64,000 nt of DNA from Salegentibacter tibetensis (GTDB lineage: Bacteria > Bacteroidota > Bacteroidia > Flavobacteriales > Flavobacteriaceae): positions 62,001-126,000 of the forward strand of contig NZ_JAIQZA010000004.1 of NCBI RefSeq assembly GCF_020164485.1, read 5' to 3'. Of the stretch, positions 54,272 to 63,559 are shown in pieces (positions within the stretch are counted from its first letter, which is position 1; every line of letters starts with the position of its first letter). The position numbers and the translations under genes are program-made. The notes beneath the pieces are model-generated. The model did not search any database. It saw nothing but the letters and a program-made list of their open reading frames with translations, and was not told the DNA's origin.

Positions 54272-54637
54272 ATGTGGAAGGGAGCTCCTCTGGAGAATTT
54301 TGCTATTGCCAGGAAATTAAGGCAGAATATGACTTCTTCCGAGAAAATGTTATGGGAGCATTTAAATAATAATCAATTAGGTTATAAATTCAGGAGGCAG
54401 CATCCATTACAATCCTTTATTGTTGATTTCTATTGTCACCAATTTAAATTAGTAATTGAAATTGATGGCGGTTATCACAACAGTAAAAAGCAAAAAGTCG
54501 CAGATCAGGAACGCGAAGAATTACTTCAATTTCAGGAGTTACATATATTGCGGTTTACGAATGAAGAAGTAGTTGAAAATATTCAAAAAGTTATTGAGCA
54601 AATTCTGAAAAAGATGGATGAATTGAAAGTTTCGTAA
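54272..54637 (+). CDS. DUF559 endonuclease-domain protein
   Basis: The ATG at 54272 gives 121 residues starting MWKGAPLENFAIARKLRQNMT, the usual DUF559 N-terminus and length. A longer frame from 54131 would translate the upstream palindromic repeat and is rejected. Family marks are TSSEKMLWEHLNNNQLGYKFRRQHPL and FIVDFYCHQFKLVIEIDGGYH with the VSR/PD-(D/E)XK-like acidic residues, ending ILRFTNEEVVENI. The enzyme is predicted to cut or nick DNA; the biological role is unknown. It is a solitary gene bracketed by repeat hairpins within the capsule locus. Confidence 0.87.
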   Translation: MWKGAPLENFAIARKLRQNMTSSEKMLWEHLNNNQLGYKFRRQHPLQSFIVDFYCHQFKLVIEIDGGYHNSKKQKVADQEREELLQFQELHILRFTNEEVVENIQKVIEQILKKMDELKVS

Positions 54638-55246
54638 CGTTCTTTATTCCTTTGGTACCCGATACCTAAAAGAAATAATCTTTTACCCCTCATCTATGGA
54701 TAGAAGGTATTTTTTGAAGCAATTAATTTTCCGCCACCCTTTAGGGTTGGGGGAGGGCGGAAAAAGTTCAAGAGATTTTTTCTGCCGCAGTAATTACTTG
54801 AAAACCCGTTGCTAATGGGAGAAGCCTTTAAGTTGTTTTCGTCATTGCGACATAGGACCGCGGCAATTTTTTGTCTTCAGTTCTCTGTTTTCAGTTATCC
54901 ATTTTTTGTCCAGGATTGGTTTAGATCTTACTGCAAACTGAGACTGTTCACTGTAAACGGTTTAGAGTTTGAAGTTTGTAGTTCAGAATGCTCGTCAGTT
55001 CGAGTGGCGGTATTTGAGCGAGAGTGAAAATAGCGCTGTATCGAGAACTATTTTAAAGTCTTTTCTCTTGGCTCTTTTCTCTTGTTTCTTTTCGTTATTG
55101 CGAGCGACATAGGACCGCGGCAATCTTTTGATAGGAGTTTTCCTGCCAACTGAGACTGCTCACTGCGAACTGAAAAGCGGCAATCTTTCGATTTAAAAAC
55201 GCTTTCTCTACTAATACTATTTAACCAAATCATATCATCACCATCA
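54638..55246. repeat. Repeat-rich gap between the DUF559 gene and wzi
   Basis: The right cassette hairpin is at 54727-54764 (TTTTCCGCC…GGCGGAAAA around CCCTTTAGGG). REP-like copies lie at 54840-54873 and 55092-55130, and a half copy of the GTCAGTTCGAGTGGCGG element starts at about 54989. The stretch from about 54960 to 55070 repeats 53690-53800 almost word for word. No gene is seen. Confidence 0.65.
54727..54764. repeat. Right CCCTTTAGGG hairpin of the DUF559 cassette
   Basis: Outer arms TTTTCCGCC (54727-54735) and GGCGGAAAA (54756-54764) enclose the core CCCTTTAGGG at 54737-54746, as in the element left of the gene. Confidence 0.6.
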
Positions 55247-56605
55247 ATGAAAAAAATGTTTTTTCTAAGTCTCCTTTGCTTAACATCCTTCAGCACTTAT
55301 GCCCAATGGGATTTTTCCGGTTCTGTTAATTTGAATACTTATATACATGAAGGGGCAGCAGAAAGACTACCTTTCTGGATGTACCATAATCAAAGGGGGC
55401 GTGTTTCCGAAGACACTCATGTTTCCGGTTGGATCTCGGGAAGGACTTTTAATGAATTTAGCAATGGAAATTCACTGGAGATTGGCGCCGGTGTCTTATA
55501 CCAGGATGGGATTAAAGATGAAATTTTTCTGGATGAGATCTATGCGGCTTTTAATACCGACTGGCTTGAAGCTGTAGTTGGCCGCAGGCAGGAAAAAGAA
55601 CTGTATAAAGGTTTAAGCGCCACCAACGAAAGTATGCTATGGTCTATTAATGCCAGGCCAATGCCGGGAATATCATTGGCTACTAACCGTACTATTTTCT
55701 TTAGTCCGGAATCGGCTTTTGGTTTTGAAGCCAGCTGGAGTGAATATTTAATGGGGGAGGATCGTTTTGTAAAAAATGCCCGACTGCATTACAAGCATAT
55801 AAACTTTGTTTATCAACCTAATCCTGATTTTCAGATAAAAGCCGGGATTCGTCATTTCGCTCAATGGGGAGGTGATTCCCCGAAAACAGGACAGCAACCT
55901 GAAGGATTTTCTGATTATATAAGAATGGTTTTTGGGAGAGAAGGTGGAGAAAATGCCGTTGGAGGTGACCAGGCAAATGTGTTAGGAAATCATTTAGGTA
56001 CTTATGAACTGGAAATAATAAAAAGGCTTAATCCGGAACTTGAGCTTAATTTTATCTATAATCATATGTTTGAAGACGGATCCGGTAGTCGCTACGCTAA
56101 TTTCCCCGATGGAAGATATGGGGTTTTCCTGGATTTTGAAAATAACCGCAGGTTAATTAATGGCATTCTATACGAGTTTTTCTTTACCCGAAACCAAAGT
56201 ATCAATGCCGGTTCCCCTCATGGAGCAGATAATTACTTAAATAATTTTTTAACCTATCATTCCGGTTTCACTTATGAAAGCAGGATTATAGGACTTCCCT
56301 TTTTTACCTATGACGAAGAATTAGATCAGGTGGTAAACAATAAGTTTGCCGCCCACCATTTGGGGATTTCAGGAAATTTTTCTAATTATTTTGTGAGTTA
56401 TCCCTGGAAACTCTTATTAAGTTTTTCTCATAATGAAGGGAGGTATGGTCAATTTTTCAATCCAAATCAGGATGTTTACTCCGGCCTATTTGATATTAAA
56501 CTATTACAATCTTTTGTCCAGTTAAATGTTCAGTTTGGTGTTGAGGTCAGCAATGTGGCCAAACCGCTTTATGGAGCCGGTCTTAATTTGAGCAAGCAGT
56601 TCTAA
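55247..56605 (+). CDS. Capsule assembly outer membrane protein (Wzi family)
   Basis: This 452-residue protein has a signal peptide (…SFSTYAQ) and a barrel-like pattern. Wzi-family marks are LPFWMYHNQRGRVSEDTHVSGWISG, LEAVVGRRQEKELYKGLSATNESMLWSINARPMPGISLAT and QIKAGIRHFAQWGGDSP. Wzi binds exported capsule at the cell surface. Its presence after Wza and Wzc supports a capsule rather than a released polymer. It lies beyond the DUF559 cassette and probably has its own promoter. The family is usually 450-500 residues, so it is full length. Confidence 0.88.
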   Translation: MKKMFFLSLLCLTSFSTYAQWDFSGSVNLNTYIHEGAAERLPFWMYHNQRGRVSEDTHVSGWISGRTFNEFSNGNSLEIGAGVLYQDGIKDEIFLDEIYAAFNTDWLEAVVGRRQEKELYKGLSATNESMLWSINARPMPGISLATNRTIFFSPESAFGFEASWSEYLMGEDRFVKNARLHYKHINFVYQPNPDFQIKAGIRHFAQWGGDSPKTGQQPEGFSDYIRMVFGREGGENAVGGDQANVLGNHLGTYELEIIKRLNPELELNFIYNHMFEDGSGSRYANFPDGRYGVFLDFENNRRLINGILYEFFFTRNQSINAGSPHGADNYLNNFLTYHSGFTYESRIIGLPFFTYDEELDQVVNNKFAAHHLGISGNFSNYFVSYPWKLLLSFSHNEGRYGQFFNPNQDVYSGLFDIKLLQSFVQLNVQFGVEVSNVAKPLYGAGLNLSKQF

Positions 56606-56649
56606 TTAGGGGCAGCTTAAATTCCAACCTGCTCTTCGAAAAAAAGAAT

Positions 56650-58719
56650 TTAAAACTGGAGGCTAATCTCATTAGAACAGGTAACTGTTCCTGCTTCACA
56701 GATCTGATAGCTCAGGGATCCGCTGCCGTTAAAATTGGTGACATCTGTAAAGCTTCCTGTATTTTCCACAGTTGCTATAAGCTTACCGTCCCGGTAAATA
56801 TCTGTCATTGCTGAAGTTCCAGAAGGACTCCAGGCCAGATCGGCATTCCATCTTCCTTTCACTTTATATCCCTCTCCCGTGAGCAGAATATCACTCGGTA
56901 CAGGCTCTTCTGCAGTTACTGAAATATTTTTTGAAATACTGCCGGTGTCCCCTGCATCATCTGTAACAGTAAGTGAGACACTATAGGTTCCTGAATTTGC
57001 ATAGGTGTGGGAAGGATGCTGGATAGAGGAGGAATTACCGTCTCCAAAATCCCAGCTCCAACTGGTTACAGAACCATCAGCATCTGTACTGGCATCTGTA
57101 AATTGAACCTGTAATAAATTTGTAGTATATGTAAAATCGGCTTTGGGTGGTTCATTCGTTATACCACCTCCATCATCTCCGCTACCATCGCCATCACCAA
57201 AGATCACCGTAATAACTTCAGAGCAATTGGTATATCCGGTTTCACATACCTGATAGGTATATTGCCCATCCTTACCTTTAGATTCGGTCATTAAATGATG
57301 GCCATCATTATAAAGTTCTGGAATAATTAATTGTCCATTTCTATAAAAGTCAACTTGATATGCCTCAGTAACATTCCAGGTCAGATCAACTTTTTGTGTT
57401 CCTTTTTCCCTGTAAGCCACTGCTTCCAAAATTACAGGGACAGGAGCAGGAGACACAAAATTAACAGGTTCCCATAAGCTATGAACCAAATTATTGGTGC
57501 CGGATGGGACATTTGAAATCGCATTGGGAGTTGCATTCAATAATATAGCAGATTGTACCTCAGCGGGTGTTGCTTCCGGATTAATTTCAAGATAAAGTGC
57601 CATTACACCGGCTACGTAAGGTGCGGCTGCAGATGTGCCACTGAAATAGCGGGAAGAGGTATCGTCTAGTTTTGAAGCGGTTTTTGTATATAAACCCGGT
57701 CCAAAAACATCTATGCAATCCCCATAATTAGAAAAATATGCCTTTTCATTTTTAATATTACTTGCCCCGGCGGTAATGGCTGTTTTAACACGAGCGGGCG
57801 AATAATTGCAGGCGTCATCATCCTGATTGCCTCCGGAAACGGCAAAATGAATGCCCGTTTCGATAGAGGTGCTCACCGCAATATCCACAGATTCGGAATC
57901 GCGATATCCAAAACTGGCATTTACAATAGCAGGTTTCACAGCGTTTAGCGTTACCCAGTCTATTGCAGATATTACCGTGGAAGCAGTAGCCCTGCCCTTA
58001 CAGGAAAAGACCTTAACATTAACCAGGTTAACATTTTTGGCTACGCCATAATTTAAGCCTCCAATTATACCCGCTACCGGTGTGCCATGACCATAACAAT
58101 CTTCACCCGGTTCCATAACAGGATCATCATTTTCTGGATCCTCAACTGAAAAATCATAGCCGAATGACGCCCTATTTCCAAATTCTACATGCGTATCTCT
58201 TAAGCCAGTATCAATAACGTAAACAGTAACACCTTTACCTGTAGCGGTATAGGCATATGCACGATCCAAATCTCCATCCCGTTGGTCTATCCTGTCAAGG
58301 CCCCAGGTTACATTTTCCTCTACAACAACAGTGTTATCCAAATGAAAGTAATGATCCTGTTCAATATGTTCTACACGTGGATCTTTCTTCAATTCCCTGA
58401 CCTGCTTATCTGTTAATTCCGCAGCAAATCCCGTAAGAGTATTTTTATAGGTTCGGTTAACCCTGGCTCCCGGTTTCTTATTTATTTCAAGAGTTAGTTT
58501 CTCCAAAATGCTGGCAGCCTTTGAATTCTTCACAGCCGGATCTCCGGATACCAGAACAATGTAATGTCCTTCAATTAATGTGGAATCCATAGAGACTGTT
58601 CCATCCGAAACCAACACTTCTTCGTGTTCAAATATTGCGTCTTCACTGCAAGAAAATAAAATCAAACAGCCTGTGAAGACTAATAATAAATTTCTGAAAT
58701 TAATTTTTGAATACTCCAT
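56650..58719 (-). CDS. Subtilisin-like (S8) protease lipoprotein with PKD domain
   Basis: This 689-residue protein has a lipoprotein signal (LILFSC, Cys24) and an I9 inhibitor propeptide (about 50-125). The S8 domain has VYVIDTGLRDTH (Asp170), CYGHGTPVAG (His211), VSGGNQDDDA (oxyanion Asn) and FSGTSAAAPYVAGVMALYL (Ser about 360). The C-terminal part has two related domains (AVAYREKGTQKVDLTW…YQVCETG and GEGYKVKGRWNADLAW…YQICEAG) around a PKD domain (SWSWDFGDGNSSSIQHPSHTY). The paired end domains resemble those of secreted proteases in Vibrio and Shewanella. It is probably a surface-displayed or released peptidase for protein scavenging. Confidence 0.93.
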   Translation of the reverse strand: MEYSKINFRNLLLVFTGCLILFSCSEDAIFEHEEVLVSDGTVSMDSTLIEGHYIVLVSGDPAVKNSKAASILEKLTLEINKKPGARVNRTYKNTLTGFAAELTDKQVRELKKDPRVEHIEQDHYFHLDNTVVVEENVTWGLDRIDQRDGDLDRAYAYTATGKGVTVYVIDTGLRDTHVEFGNRASFGYDFSVEDPENDDPVMEPGEDCYGHGTPVAGIIGGLNYGVAKNVNLVNVKVFSCKGRATASTVISAIDWVTLNAVKPAIVNASFGYRDSESVDIAVSTSIETGIHFAVSGGNQDDDACNYSPARVKTAITAGASNIKNEKAYFSNYGDCIDVFGPGLYTKTASKLDDTSSRYFSGTSAAAPYVAGVMALYLEINPEATPAEVQSAILLNATPNAISNVPSGTNNLVHSLWEPVNFVSPAPVPVILEAVAYREKGTQKVDLTWNVTEAYQVDFYRNGQLIIPELYNDGHHLMTESKGKDGQYTYQVCETGYTNCSEVITVIFGDGDGSGDDGGGITNEPPKADFTYTTNLLQVQFTDASTDADGSVTSWSWDFGDGNSSSIQHPSHTYANSGTYSVSLTVTDDAGDTGSISKNISVTAEEPVPSDILLTGEGYKVKGRWNADLAWSPSGTSAMTDIYRDGKLIATVENTGSFTDVTNFNGSGSLSYQICEAGTVTCSNEISLQF

Positions 58720-58972
58720 AATAGTAAAGCTTAATTGACCCGATGTTAGAATCGGGAATATGATAATTGATTTATTTTTTATCCTTCTGAACTATATAGG
58801 GAGAGTTCAAAGATGTTGTGGAAAGGGGTGGGGCTTATCGGTATTTTTAATCCTTTAGGTACTTAGCGGAAAACTTTTAATATTCTTGTAAGTCTCTTAA
58901 AATTAATATCTTATATATTTTTTAAATTGTAAAATTCGGACATGAAAGACAAAAATTCTCTAATCAAAAACC

Positions 58973-59809
58973 ATGATTAAACATCTTGCGAAAAAAGTGG
59001 GCTATACAATACCGGAAAACCTGCAAAGTTTTGTAATAAATATTATCAGTAGTGAATCTGATAAAGAAATGGATATAAGTATTCCGATTTTCGCAACGGG
59101 CTTCCCTTTAATGCTAAGTATAACCGGGGAAGAACCAACCTATACTGTAAATGATTACCGTTATAAAACAAACTCCCGTCTAATGGTAGCCGGACAAATT
59201 TATAATGCGCGGGTGGTTTTCACGCAAAAAGGAAAAATAGGGAATCTGGGGATCACCCTGCATCCCACTGCCCCCTATTACCTCTTTCATAAATCGGGAG
59301 CTTTTTTTAATAATAAATGGATAGGTTTTGAAGATTTTACTACAGATTCCTGTGGCAATCTTATGGACAGGCTTGCTCTTTGTACCGATTCAAAGCAAAG
59401 GGTGTTGCATATCCTGGAGTTTCTCAAAAAACTTGAAGAGAACCGGCTTCCGAAAATTCAGTGGCTTGATAGTTCGCTATCAAAAATCTTTGAGAAAAAC
59501 GGAATTATTAGCCAGGAAGATTTAATAAATGAAGCCGGGGTTAGCTTGAGACATTTTAGAAGGGTATTTAAAAAAGTAATAGGCGTTCCTCCAAAATATT
59601 TCTGTAAAGTAATTCAATTGAATACGGTTTTTCAACTTCTAATTAATTCTCCCACAGAAAAAATGCACCTCCTCGCTCTGGATTGCGGGTATTTTGATCA
59701 GGCTCACTTTATAAATGATTTTTATAGATTAATTGGAAATACCCCTGGAAAGTTCCTTAATGGTAAACTCGCCCACTTAAAAGAATATATGGGAAGACCC
59801 GGAATTTGA
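58973..59809 (+). CDS. AraC-family transcriptional regulator
   Basis: This 278-residue protein has a C-terminal AraC HTH pair: DLINEAGVSLRHFRRVFKKVIGVPPKYFCKV and LLALDCGYFDQAHFINDFYRLIGNTPGKF. The N-terminal about 150 residues look like the DUF6597-type sensor domain common in flavobacterial AraC proteins. It stands alone, divergent from the protease gene (253-bp gap) and upstream of the voltage-sensor-like gene. Its target and effector are unknown, and regulation of the divergent protease is possible. Confidence 0.88.
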   Translation: MIKHLAKKVGYTIPENLQSFVINIISSESDKEMDISIPIFATGFPLMLSITGEEPTYTVNDYRYKTNSRLMVAGQIYNARVVFTQKGKIGNLGITLHPTAPYYLFHKSGAFFNNKWIGFEDFTTDSCGNLMDRLALCTDSKQRVLHILEFLKKLEENRLPKIQWLDSSLSKIFEKNGIISQEDLINEAGVSLRHFRRVFKKVIGVPPKYFCKVIQLNTVFQLLINSPTEKMHLLALDCGYFDQAHFINDFYRLIGNTPGKFLNGKLAHLKEYMGRPGI

Positions 59810-60097
59810 ATTGAAGAAATCATATCTTTTCCAAATTCAGTAACACCGGAAACCGGTCTCTGCCTGAAATATGCAGCTTGAAATTTCACGACCTTTCTTC
59901 TCTTACTCTAATGAGTTTTTGCGTCAGATAAGTAATGATCAAAGAAGCTTAATATCATTTTATAAATAATTCAACGAAGTCAATTTTTTGCAAAGCAGAG
60001 AGCAAATGTTAGATTTTATATTCCATTTCACCATTCCGTAATGATTTATAAATCACTAAATTGAGGAGAACTTTATTCATTATAAACAACAGAGAGT

Positions 60098-61684
60098 TTG
60101 AAGAAGAGCAGAAGACTTTACCGGACTTTTTACAAGCTTGAAGAGCAACTGGAAATACCCATGTTTATTCTTGCGCTGGTTTGGCTTTATTTGTTTATCA
60201 TAGAACTTGTCCAGGGCTTAACTTCATTCCAGGTAACGCTTATTTACATCATTTGGGGTTTGTTCATCCTGGAGTTTGTATTAAAAATAATCCTGGCACC
60301 TCGAAAATTCAGTTTTCTTAAAAGTAATTGGATCACAGTTATTGCCCTTTTGGTTCCTGCTTTAAGGGTCTTAAGGATTTTGAATGCCCTCAGAATACTT
60401 CAATCTGTAAGGGTGATTAATTCCACCAGGATAATTCGTGCTATTACCTCAGGCAAACGCTTCTTTAGTGCGCTTAAGGAAGCACAGGGGCCTCAACCGG
60501 AGCCCGAAATGGAAGTAGGAATCCTTATTGCCTTCAGCACAAAACAAAATAAGGAGTCACTTATACATTATGCAAAACAACTGGTACAGGATGTAGAGCT
60601 AGAACTTAAAGAAAGCACCGGGATAAACTGGTTTTTTGATATAATAGATGCTACAAGGCTTGAGAGCGACCGTTCAAGATACCCATCTGCATTCCTGGAT
60701 GCTGCCAGCCAGAGAATGGCTGAAGGTCCATACGACCTGGTAACGGTAATAACAGATATTGGTATTATGTCGAGAAGGAACAATCTTGTAGCGGGCCTTT
60801 CTTCTTCAGTAACAAGGATTATCGTCCTCTCTACAAGGAAACTTACTTCCACTGGCCGAAATAAACCAAGACTGGAGCTAATGGATACCAGGGTGAGGTT
60901 CAACAGTGCAAATTTTTTTCTTCACCAGATCGGTCATTTGCTGGAACTTGAGCATACTTCTCCGGCAGGTAGTAAGATAATGGGCGCCAGATCTTTTAAC
61001 GAGGAATTAAATAAAATTCCTTCTTTTAATTCTGAAGAAAAAGTAAAATTAAAAAAGAACGCGGTAAAAGCACCCGATAGGGAACTACGGGATGCGAATG
61101 ACCTGGAAACTTTTATTTTTCACATTCTCATGACCTTCAGGCATTTGAAAATATTTTTCAGGCCTTTGCTTAAAAACAGGGCGCTTTTGTTACCGCTATC
61201 CTTACCGGGTCTTGCTACCGCTGCCGTTGCCCCGGCCATAATCCTCATTTTTACTGCAGAAATTTGGGATGTGGGCCTTGGAATGACTAATGGGACAGCT
61301 GCTTTTTTTGCGGTAATAAGCATTATGCTGGCGAGTTTTTATCTTGTGCGTGTGCAATCTCTTTTCCTGCCAAGAAAGGAAAAAAGAATACTTACTGAAC
61401 ATCTTGCAGTTGCCAACAGTGTAATTTATTTTAGTATTTTCCTGGCGTGTATTGGACTCTTCCTGCTGGTAGGCATCCTTATGATGATTATTGAACTCTA
61501 TGTTTTTCCACCGGATCTTATGCAAACCTGGCCTACGCTTAATAAACCTGAAATTCTTCTTGAAGATAAAATACGGCTTGCCGTTTTTATTAGTACTGTG
61601 GGAGTTACTACAGGAGCCTTAGCGGGAGGGCTTGAAAGCCGGACTCTTATCCAGCATCTTGCCTTATTTCGAAGTAAGGAATGA
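60098..61684 (+). CDS. Voltage-sensor-like membrane protein with a degenerate metzincin motif
   Basis: This 528-residue protein has four N-terminal helices resembling an ion-channel voltage sensor (about 18-130). Helix four has Arg at intervals (LRVLRILNALRILQSVRVINSTRIIR), but no pore helix or selectivity filter follows. A soluble domain (about 140-320) contains FFLHQIGHLLELEHT, with His276, His280 and His286 spaced as in HExxHxxGxxH zinc proteases. Gln277 replaces the catalytic Glu. Four more helices (about 370-510) complete it. The start is TTG at 60098; an in-frame ATG at 60161 would cut helix 1. No family name is known to me. Confidence 0.72.
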   Translation: MKKSRRLYRTFYKLEEQLEIPMFILALVWLYLFIIELVQGLTSFQVTLIYIIWGLFILEFVLKIILAPRKFSFLKSNWITVIALLVPALRVLRILNALRILQSVRVINSTRIIRAITSGKRFFSALKEAQGPQPEPEMEVGILIAFSTKQNKESLIHYAKQLVQDVELELKESTGINWFFDIIDATRLESDRSRYPSAFLDAASQRMAEGPYDLVTVITDIGIMSRRNNLVAGLSSSVTRIIVLSTRKLTSTGRNKPRLELMDTRVRFNSANFFLHQIGHLLELEHTSPAGSKIMGARSFNEELNKIPSFNSEEKVKLKKNAVKAPDRELRDANDLETFIFHILMTFRHLKIFFRPLLKNRALLLPLSLPGLATAAVAPAIILIFTAEIWDVGLGMTNGTAAFFAVISIMLASFYLVRVQSLFLPRKEKRILTEHLAVANSVIYFSIFLACIGLFLLVGILMMIIELYVFPPDLMQTWPTLNKPEILLEDKIRLAVFISTVGVTTGALAGGLESRTLIQHLALFRSKE

Positions 61685-61744
61685 GCATGCAAACTAAATA
61701 TTGCCGATTCTAATACGGCTTGAAAATTTACATAATATAAATAA

Positions 61745-62749
61745 CTATTTAAGTACAAGCCTTGCATACAGGGGGAAATGATCTGAGCCGTGTTTTGGAA
61801 GCCGCTCAAGTTCTACAAGGGCAAACTCCTGCGTAACAAAATAATGATCTAAAGGCCAACGTAGTATGGGAGATGTGGCATCAAAGGTATTATAGAGGCC
61901 ACGGCCAATTCTTACATTTTTTAAATTTCCTTTTTTACCGAACATCCTGGAAGTGTAAGACCAGGACACGTCGTTGAAATCACCTGCAACCATTGAGGGC
62001 AGTGAATCTGCGGCTACTAATTCCCCGATTTTTAATAAAGCAATTTCCTCCTCACCAACATTGTCTGGATATATACTGCTGGGAACAGGAGCAACAGGAT
62101 GTACAGCATGTAAAATAAAGGAACTGGCGGAAGGAAGTACAATTTTTGCGTGAAAAGAAGGGACGTCTTTATTCTTTAAAAATCTTATCTTTTTGTTTTC
62201 CATTGGAAATTTAGAATATAATGACATTCCATAGGCGTTGTCTAAAGGGTATTCCATTTTGTAAGGATAGTTTTTTGCAAAAACCTGTAGCTCCTTCAAC
62301 CACCAATAGTCTACTTCCATTGCGAGAAGGATGTCGGGATCCCTCTGTTTTACCATCCCTATAAAGTCATCAGATTTCCGGTTGCTTATCAAGACATTAG
62401 CTATTAAAATGTCAAAAGAGGTTTCAGCTCTTAGTTGCTCTCCATCATGATCTGGAACAGGTTTTTCGCCAAACAGGTAAGGATAAATTAAACTACCGTG
62501 AATAACAATGACCGCCAATAAACCTGAAAGGAGAAAAAAGGAAGCTATGTTCCACTTCCTGTTAAATAGGCCGAAGAATAATAAAAGTAAAATTCCTAGC
62601 AAAAAGTACTGCAGTCGCGGGAAATCAAGAATCTTGGAATACCAGAACGAGAGATTATAAAAGAGGGATAATAGCGTTATAACTATTAGTACAGTGCTAA
62701 AAAAAATCAGTAAATAAAAAAGGATTTTCCGCAGAGCCTGCATAAGCAT
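61745..62749 (-). CDS. Membrane-anchored endonuclease/exonuclease/phosphatase family protein
   Basis: This 334-residue protein has three N-terminal helices (about 8-100) followed by an EEP domain. Landmarks are FDILIANVLISNRKSDDF, DPDILLAMEVDYWW (metal-binding Glu), VHPVAPVPSS, SMVAGDFNDVSWS and a terminal GSDHFPLYARLVL with the catalytic His. The domain would face the periplasm. Such proteins may cut DNA, phospholipid headgroups or phosphate esters. It lies 50 bases after the end of the co-directional TrkA-C gene, so the two may form one unit. Confidence 0.88.
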   Translation of the reverse strand: MLMQALRKILFYLLIFFSTVLIVITLLSLFYNLSFWYSKILDFPRLQYFLLGILLLLFFGLFNRKWNIASFFLLSGLLAVIVIHGSLIYPYLFGEKPVPDHDGEQLRAETSFDILIANVLISNRKSDDFIGMVKQRDPDILLAMEVDYWWLKELQVFAKNYPYKMEYPLDNAYGMSLYSKFPMENKKIRFLKNKDVPSFHAKIVLPSASSFILHAVHPVAPVPSSIYPDNVGEEEIALLKIGELVAADSLPSMVAGDFNDVSWSYTSRMFGKKGNLKNVRIGRGLYNTFDATSPILRWPLDHYFVTQEFALVELERLPKHGSDHFPLYARLVLK

Positions 62750-62800
62750 TATTTTTTAGTAGAATTTAAGCATTCCGGATAAGTTTTAAATACAAAATCG

Positions 62801-63559
62801 TTAATCTTCCTGTTCCTGCTTTTGTTCCCTTCTCTTTTGTTCCGTTACAGCGTTGCTGTGTTCTAAATCTCCTGAACTACCTTCTTTGCGATTTTCCAGT
62901 GATTGCAGACTTTCTATTTTGCCATAGAGAATTATAATGTCCCCTTCTTTAATCTCAGTTTTGCCTTTAGGGGCTCCAATATAATTTCCATCCAGGCGCC
63001 TTACTCCCAATACCCGAACCCCTTCGGCATCTAATTCTAACTTTTCCAAAGTTTTATTCGTTAGCCAATCCTCTTTTTTCACTTTGATTTCAGATACCCG
63101 ATAATTCTCTTCCAGATGCAGTAAATTGTAGTAATCTTTTACTTCAAGATAAGTATAGCGGCTCAAAGCTTTATCAATCAAAAAAGAAAGTTTTCGATCA
63201 ATAAATTTGCTGCGCGAAAGAGCAATAAGGAGCAACAAGCCTGAAAAAAGCACAATAATTTCCGTAGAGAAAAATCCTGATTCCTCTATAGATATAAAAC
63301 TGAAGATTACTGAGGATATGGTGGTAATTATTCCTGCATTACCCATAAAAATGAGAACAGTGAGAATTTTTCTTCTCACGGGGTTATTAACTACCAACTC
63401 AGATTCCTGAGTGGTAAAGCCTACTCCCATATAAGCAGATCTTGCCTGGAATTTAGCAGCCTCTTTAGAAAGACCGGTATGGATGAAGGCTATTGTTCCA
63501 ATACGGGTGGCAAGTATTGACAATGTAATGATTACCAATAAAGAAATTATAGCGGTCAT
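62801..63559 (-). CDS. TrkA-C domain membrane protein
   Basis: This 252-residue protein starts with helices at about 3-25 (TAIISLLVIITLSILATRIG), 65-90 and 95-112, separated by a loop (AKFQARSAYMGVGFTTQESELVV). The C-terminal TrkA_C/RCK-C domain is at about 145-225 (VSEIKVKKEDWLTNKTLEKLELDAEGVRVLGVRRLDGNYIGAPKGKTEIKEGDIIILYG). RCK-C domains bind nucleotides or ions and gate transport. The protein lacks a full transporter, so it is probably a regulatory subunit or small channel-like protein. The tail is unusually rich in Gln, Glu and Lys. Confidence 0.85.
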   Translation of the reverse strand: MTAIISLLVIITLSILATRIGTIAFIHTGLSKEAAKFQARSAYMGVGFTTQESELVVNNPVRRKILTVLIFMGNAGIITTISSVIFSFISIEESGFFSTEIIVLFSGLLLLIALSRSKFIDRKLSFLIDKALSRYTYLEVKDYYNLLHLEENYRVSEIKVKKEDWLTNKTLEKLELDAEGVRVLGVRRLDGNYIGAPKGKTEIKEGDIIILYGKIESLQSLENRKEGSSGDLEHSNAVTEQKRREQKQEQED

